A stretch of 34,967 bases of DNA from Caulochytrium protostelioides (taxonomy: Eukaryota; Chytridiomycota; Caulochytriomycetes; Caulochytriales; Caulochytriaceae), in assembly GCA_003615045.1 (NCBI GenBank), contig ML014302.1:1-34967 (forward strand), given 5' to 3'. Below the pieces are notes generated by a model, which was given only the letters and a program-made list of their open reading frames with translations, had not been told where the DNA came from and searched no databases. A program made the translations under genes and the position numbers. Below are positions 29,721-34,967 of the stretch, in pieces (within the stretch, counting starts at the first letter, position 1; each line of letters begins with the position of its first letter).

Positions 29721-31028
29721 TTGCAAGTACAACGAGGGCGATATTCCATTCATCGCATGGACGCCGTTCAAACTTGCGAATCCGCCGGGACCCGAGACGC
29801 CGGGCGCCGAGCCCGTCGGCAGATGCCCTGCGGCGCTGACGCCTCCCGGACCGAGGTTGAGCGAAAGCCCCGGCGAGGCCTGGGACACGGCTGTTAACGA
29901 CGGCTGCAGCGCGTGGTTGCCCGCAGCGACACCAGCGAGGCCGACAGCGCCCGCAAGCGGCGAGTTGGCCAGCAGATTCGGCGTGCCGACCGTCGACAGC
30001 GCCTGCGACGGCGGGCCCCCGGGCCCGGCCTGACCGGGCGGCTGTGCTGCCTGCTGTCCCGGCTGCCCCTGCTGCTGCGCCTTGATCTGGATATTCTGGA
30101 TCTGCTTGGCGGCGACGGTCGTATACATGAGCCGCGAGCCACTCTTCTCGAACACCTGCGCCTCGAGCTGCGTCGCAAGCGCATGGATGCGCTCGGGCGC
30201 CTGCGCGGGCGGCGGGATCGCAAAGCGGACGACCTGCGCAAAGCGCTGGATCATGGCCAGTCGCTCGCCGTGCGTCACCGTCGCCTTCCAGTCGCCGGCG
30301 CCTGCGCCGCCGCCGAGACCGGGACCGGACGCGCCGATCGCCGGCGAGCCGATGCCGTTGGGCGTGCCTGCCGCCGACGCGTTAGCCGCAGCCGCCGCGG
30401 CCGCCGCCGCGGTGGCAACGGCCTGTGCGTGCGCCTGATTCTGCGCCTGAGCCTGCGCTTGGGCCTGGTTCGCGGCCTGCGCCTGCGCCTGCGCCTGCGC
30501 TTGGGCCTGCGCCTGCGCCTGCGCCTGGGCTTGCGCCATGGCGGCGAATGCGGGATTCTGCAGCACGGCGAGATGGCTCGGGTCGTTCATGGCCGCAGAC
30601 GTCAGCATCGGCGAGAGGCCATTCACCGCCTGCGATGAGGGTAATTGCTGCTGCTGCTGCTGCTGCTGCGCTTGGGCCTGCTGCAACGCATGCTGCTGAC
30701 GGAACAGCGCTTGACGCTGCAGATCGTTCGCATACAGCGATTGAAATGCCATTTGCTGCGCCAAGGCCGGGTTGTTCAATGCCGCCTGCTGCTGGGCCTG
30801 CTGTTGCGCCTGCTGCTGTAGCGCCGCCTGCTGCTGGGCCTGCTGCTGGGCCACCTGGTGCTGCTGCTGCTGCAGTTGTTGCTGCATATTGGCCTGGGTG
30901 GGCAGTTGCGGGCTCTGTGCCTGCTGAGCGGCCAGGAGCTGTTGCTGCTGCTGTTGTTGCTGGAATAGCTGCTGCTGCTGCTGATGGTAGTTTGCCAAAA
31001 AGGCATTGTTATTCATGTTGGGATTCAT
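24174..31028 (-). CDS. Gln-rich transcription coactivator with KIX domain, Med15/Gal11-like
   Basis: Med15 is a Mediator tail subunit whose KIX and further activator-binding domains are contacted by activators such as Gcn4 or Gal4. The product is 2,284 residues from ATG 31028 (MNPNMNNNAFLANY); the frame is open for another 147 codons upstream without an ATG. A KIX-like domain is seen at about 243-320: GDWKATVTHGERLAMIQRFA, then HALATQLEAQVFEKSGSRLM and YTTVAAKQIQNIQIKA, matching the fungal KIX pattern of an initial Trp and a conserved Tyr before a Lys-rich third helix. A second folded segment at about 610-700 (ALIPFYNAIDTLMQTL ... GVYFLRPGLVTIMHTNLARF) is helical and may be an activator-binding domain. 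The rest is poly-Gln, Ala-Gln repeats and Ser/Ala/Pro/Thr linkers. The last 700 residues hold several acidic-hydrophobic modules, ending SLIDFDFLDAP. Med15 is the best fit; another KIX coactivator is possible. Confidence 0.65.
28266..28328. repeat. CAA/CAG repeat coding 21 Gln
   Basis: On the minus strand, 21 consecutive Gln codons; seen on plus as a TTG-rich half followed by a CTG half. Lies within the Med15-like gene. Confidence 0.95.
28454..28643. repeat. Interrupted CAG/CAA tract (Gln-rich, about 190 bases)
   Basis: Nearly all codons on the minus strand are CAG or CAA, with single Ala or Val codons (AGC/CTGC units on plus). The opposite strand gives a spurious poly-Leu frame. Confidence 0.95.
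29646..29723. repeat. CAG/CAA repeat coding 26 Gln
   Basis: The longest uninterrupted Gln run in the Med15-like protein. CAA interruptions among CAG codons should limit slippage. Confidence 0.95.
30427..30540. repeat. Ala-Gln dipeptide-coding repeat
   Basis: A GCGCCT/GCGCTT-type hexamer repeat encodes alternating Ala-Gln on the minus strand, with occasional Asn or His. A second, shorter Ala-Gln block occurs at about 27250-27312. Both flank folded parts of the Med15-like protein. Confidence 0.9.
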
Positions 31029-32598
31029 GACGGCAGCGATTCCTCCTGTGGTGGTCGTGGCGGTAATCGACTTCGGATGGTCGTGGTGAAGACGAACAAT
31101 CGCAATCACGGCAGCGCCACCTGGCAGAACCGTCGACGCCCACGTGCTTGCCGCGTCCCCGTGTCCTCGCTGCGGCTGGATGAGCGCGTGTGTGAGGCCC
31201 TCGCGATCCACGCGCCGTGGCGCCGTCAAGGCAGACCCGTGGGCCGTCGCGGCAGCCGGACGGGACCACACAACGCACGAGCCCGGTCGGGTCTCGTCGA
31301 CGCCACCACAGCGCACCACAGCCCTCAGACAGAAGCGGTTGTGCGTCGGGGGGGGATGAATGGGAGCCGCAGATGGTAATGCGAATGCCGATGCCCCCGC
31401 GTCGTCTGAGAACGCGGCGCGAGTCACAGCGCGATGGCGGTCGGTCGTCCTGCGAAGCAGCGTGTCCACCCGACTTACGCATGCACCCGGCAGGCGCTGG
31501 CGTCAGCACGAGCCACGCTATCGCCGACGATCACGCGTTGGCGAGCGATGGTGCGGCGTCGGAGGCGTCAGCGGTCAGCGGCCAGCACGGTCCGGCAAGG
31601 CCAGAACCGTCCGCCGTCGTCCCGTGCGATCGTGCGGCCCGCCGGGTGCTGGCGCGCGAGAGCGTGACGCAGCGTGCTGCCGGGAGCCGGACGGACGAGG
31701 ATATGGCGGCGGCCTAGGCCGACACGGGGAGGAATTGTCGCCACCTACGCGCACAGGCACCGGCACACACACCCCGTTCCGCGCACACCGCTCCGAGGGG
31801 AAGCACCCGTGGCGGGCGGCAGCGGCGTCGGTGGCCGTGGCAGCGGCGGTTTGTGGCGCAGTCGTGCGTGATGGTGGTGCAACCGCCGTCGTGTCCGGCA
31901 GATCACGTGGCGCAGGTGGTCCGCGGTGCTGCACAGTCAAGCGGTAGCCGCGGCCACGGGAGTGGCGGTCGAGCGAGTGATCGGGACCACACGAAACCCG
32001 CACGGAGGGACGGTGGACCCAAAATCAAGGGGGCGGCGTCGTCGTCGCGAGCAGGACCCGATGGGACGCTTCGTCGGCGTCCAAGAAGAGGAGGTATCGC
32101 GGCGAGACGATCCTGCCAAGCAATGGGCCGTGCAGCAGCGACAGCCGGAGCGGGCCGGAACGTCGGCGTTCAGGGAAGGAGGAGGAAAGGGGGGTGATGT
32201 CGCCGCGGGCACGTGATAACGCGTGCTGACCCTTCGGTGAGAGGCGTGACGCACGCGGTATACGCGGCGGTCGTATGCTCGGGCACGATAAAGCGTGGAG
32301 ACGGGCCGACGGTACACGGACGGTCCCGAGACGGCGCGGCGCGGCGCGGTGCGGTGCGGTGCGGTGCGGGTGGAGTCGAGACGGCGCCGGAGGATGAGAG
32401 AGGGGTCAGGGGAAGAGGTGGGGTGGGGTGAAGGCGTGGTGCGGCGCGGCGCGACACTCGGCACGGGGCAGGCCGTCGCGGAAAGCGGCGGAAGGCATGC
32501 GACGCGTCGGCACGCGGATGCAGCGCGAACTCCGGCGCGCGCGGTATCAGCAAGCAGCGGCGTGCACGCGTGGTATCAGTGCTCGCGACGCGTGGGAC
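31029..32598. other. Region upstream of the Med15-like gene
   Basis: It should contain the Med15-like promoter and leader. The Med15-like frame remains open to 31469 without an ATG. No TATA box is clear. From 31400 to 32560 the DNA is very GC-rich, all six frames are Arg/Ala/Gly/Pro-rich, and none looks like a protein. Confidence 0.4.
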
Positions 32599-32680
32599 GA
32601 CGGCGACGGCGACGGCGACCGCGACGGCGACCGCGACGGTGACCGCGACGGCGACCGCGACGGCGACCGCGACGGCGACC
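32599..32680. repeat. Minisatellite of GACGGCGACCGC units
   Basis: A 12-base unit built from GAC and GGC/CGC triplets repeats about five to six times after an initial (GACGGC)n part; one unit has GGT. It translates as DGDR on plus and SPSR on minus, but I found no surrounding coding sequence. Confidence 0.9.
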
Positions 32681-32745
32681 CGCCCCCAGGAGGCGCCCAC
32701 AAGACGAGGAGTGGGAGCGTCAAAGGAAAGGGAAGCGGGCCAGGA

Positions 32746-32748
32746 GGC

Positions 32749-32788
<40 letters not shown>

Positions 32789-32810
32789 CGGCGGCGGCGG
32801 CGGCGGCGCG
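32746..32810. repeat. (GCG)n trinucleotide tract
   Basis: About twenty GCG/GGC triplets with one GAC interruption. It would give poly-Ala, poly-Gly or poly-Arg; no gene context is visible. Confidence 0.95.
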
Positions 32811-32999
32811 GTGGCAGCGGCACCGACCGGGCGTGGGGGCGCCGACGGCCACGACGGCGTCAGGAGCCCGAGTGCGGGGCGGTGTCCCAGCGTCCTGCGG
32901 CGGCGACTGCGGCGACCACGGCGACCGGACCGCACCGGCGCTAGACTCGCAAGCGTGCTGCTTGCGACACGAGCAGCGTGCGGATGCGCAGGCGCGGCA

Positions 33000-34720
33000 A
33001 CTCTATTCATGTTAAATACGTACAAGCCCACCCTAACGCACGGTAAGAAAAGTGAAGGGCTCTGGCGGGTTCAAATCAAACCATGAGGAAGTTGAAGATG
33101 AGATGAAGATGAGAAACTCCTCGGCTACGCGTCGATGATCATACCTCTGGCGCCACCGCGGATCTCAATGATATGGTTGTATACGCTCCCGATGCCCGTG
33201 CCACGTATCCGTATTAACATGCGAAACTTCAAGGGTGCTTGCAAGAGCATCGACACGGAGATGGCACAGGCAATAGGGCCAGAGAGAGCTAGGGCCACCG
33301 CGTCGACATCGATGTCGGCGTTGGCGTTGTTGTGTTGTTGCCGTTACGGCCAACTATGACAAACAAGGCGCGCAAGGTAAAGCAGACCAAGAAAAAGGTT
33401 GATCGTCATTATACAAAACGGTAGTCGACCACTAGCAACTTCCCACCCTCTACTCGGATTTCTTTGCGTACGAGTATCGACGACGATGCCCATGTTGGCG
33501 CGGTGGCTTATCGCTCATCTAGGACCATCAACGCACATCACGACAAAGTCCTCGTTGCAGAGACGGTAGTCTGTTGACCGGAGGCTGTAACTTGCCCTCA
33601 TTTTTTGCGATCTAACGTCGAAAATTTATGACGGATGCAAGATGCCCGGCGTTTTGCTCGCAGAAATCATCGTCACGCGCATGAGATCAATCGCAGGGGT
33701 GGTCTAAGGGACCGATGGCATGGCCGCGCAGCATACATGACACTCGTCATCATCTTATATGACATTAGTCGTCAGTCTGGCTCCAGCCGGCTCTCCAGCA
33801 TCCAGCGTACCGACCGCATCTCCGTGTTCCCTCTGGGCGAGACCAGAGAGCGGCACGGTCGCCTCGTCGGGACTTTCATTTTTCTAGTTGCTCAGAAGCC
33901 GCATCTGCCGCGTACTCGTTGACATCGCAGACGTCGAGGGCAACAGACGGCGAACCGGCGGGCGGCTTTGGAGGCCGTGCGCGCCACGGAGGCCGCGTGT
34001 GCTCTGAAGACCGATGGAGTCACGGGGCCTTCTCGTTGTCCTTGTCCACTCGTCCCTTGAAAAGCGGAGGCAGCGACCGACAGGCACCAATACGCCGGCC
34101 GCCGGCCAGACCCGCCCTCTGTGACGTCTTGCGGTGAACCCTGCGCGCATAACATGACATTATCCAGCTGGCTGTCAACAGGTATTGCGCAAACCATTCG
34201 GCGACATTTGACTCACATAGAGAGAGGAAAACTGTCCATGCGCTTCCCACGGTCTTGCTAAACTGTCAGTTCACACGTCTGAGTTGCATCGGTCGCTTCA
34301 TGGGGACGAGGTCTTTGCCTGAATGTCTCTCAGCCGATTGGTGCAAAAGATCTTCGAATCTTTCTCTCCCGGTAATGCCGAAAGTCCCACACGAACTTTT
34401 GTACATGAGGCGAAGACGTTTGGTCGGGTCCAAGGATCACAAGAGGTCCTCCATCACGTCGCGAGACAAGAAACTGATTTCGACCCCGTATTTTGCTTCA
34501 CGAAAACGACATCTCCCGCCGAGATCCCGATGCTTAAATAAATCCTTCATCGCGACGCGTTTCCTGCGCTCTTCCGACGATTATTTCACGTCGTACACTT
34601 ATCGCTGTCCACGAAGACGTCGTGGATCCCTTTTTCCCATTATTGCATTCATCACGCCGGTCGCCTTCGCGTCAGACCACCGTGCGCCGTTGCCGCTCGC
34701 TGGCCTCGCACGCACCAGCA
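33000..34720. other. AT-richer region without a firmly supported gene
   Basis: Base composition drops abruptly from the GC repeats to near-even GC. On the minus strand, 33343-33125 is an open segment with a folded-protein look (VDAVALALSGPIACAISV, then MLLQ) ending in TAG. About 70-170 bases upstream, another frame reads LVRKEIRVEGGK. Together they faintly recall an Alba domain, but no canonical splice joins them in frame. A plus-strand frame of 72 codons with ATG (34323-34541) is of unknown nature. The rest holds nothing I can support. Confidence 0.3.
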
Positions 34721-34751
34721 CGCCCGACGCCCGACGCCCGACGCCCGACGC
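34721..34751. repeat. Heptamer tandem repeat (CGCCCGA)n
   Basis: About four perfect copies of a 7-base unit. It is short, internal and does not resemble known fungal telomere repeats. Confidence 0.85.
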
Positions 34752-34900
34752 GGGGGGCTGGCCTTGCGTTTGCCACCCGCACGCGGCAATTGAGGCTCCG
34801 CTCCTCCTTCGCCACCGGACGCGACGCGAGGGCCGCCAAACGGGCCGCACGGCGACGCGCGCGGTCCGTGGAGGGCCGACGCTGCGCCACCGCGCCGCTG

Positions 34901-34901
<1 letters not shown>

Positions 34902-34967
<66 letters not shown>
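34902..34967. repeat. (CCG)n tract running to the window end
   Basis: Twenty-two CCG-type triplets continue to the last base. Upstream 34680-34900 is GC-rich with no start codon context I trust. A gene with a poly-Pro or poly-Ala N-terminus could begin here, or the assembly simply ends in the repeat. Confidence 0.95.

Noticed and set aside
32428-33015. Plus-strand frame with DGDR repeats and poly-Ala
   Set aside because: Its length comes from triplet repeats; flanking parts show no coding signature or domain.
33067-33085. GGGTTCAAATCAAACC string resembling a tRNA B box
   Set aside because: No matching A box, anticodon arm or acceptor stem can be formed with the flanking bases.

Overview
The window looks like a piece of a very GC-rich fungal nuclear genome. 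Support for this: a fungal-type SNW/Prp45 splicing factor, a MAN1/Heh inner-nuclear-membrane protein, a KIX-bearing Med15-like Mediator subunit, mitochondrial-type arginine and isoleucine enzymes, few introns with GTAAGT/GTAAGA donors, and separate single-gene promoters. The lineage cannot be fixed by eye; an early-diverging (chytrid-like, for example Caulochytrium-like) fungus is my guess. The sequence starts in an A11 run and ends inside a (CCG)n tract, so it may be a whole contig that broke at low-complexity DNA.

Layout. Bases 1-4700 are an accessory, less GC-rich region. A lineage-specific secreted protein gene (ATG at 1627 or 1345, stop 3405) lies between two short, outward-facing relics that look like the C-terminal ends of Fanzor/TnpB-type transposon nucleases (about 430-720 on -, about 3573-3845 on +). 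A decayed ABC-transporter fragment and a 48-base poly-C run lie beside them. From 4719 on the window is mostly housekeeping: threonine dehydratase ILV1 (+), SNW1/PRP45 (+), MAN1/Heh-like protein (-), a four-exon 2-Cys peroxiredoxin (-), a small secreted and probably GPI-anchored protein (+), a choline/ethanolamine phosphotransferase (-), acetylornithine aminotransferase ARG8 with one intron (+), and a ~2,280-residue Gln-rich Med15-like coactivator (-). The last 3.9 kb (31029-34967) has no gene I can support; it is repeat-rich and ends in a CCG tract.

The genes do not form one pathway. ILV1 and ARG8 are amino-acid biosynthesis, SNW1 and MED15 act in gene expression, MAN1 in the nuclear envelope, the phosphotransferase in phospholipid synthesis, the peroxiredoxin in peroxide defence. 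Three pairs are convergent (SNW1/MAN1, small secreted protein/phosphotransferase, ARG8/MED15) with 280-380 bp between stop codons.

Most worth a second look: the secreted-protein gene between inverted Fanzor-like ends; an alternative, much longer C-terminus of the peroxiredoxin encoded in frame by its last intron; a possible non-AUG mitochondrial presequence for ILV1; and repeated acidic-hydrophobic modules in the Med15-like tail.
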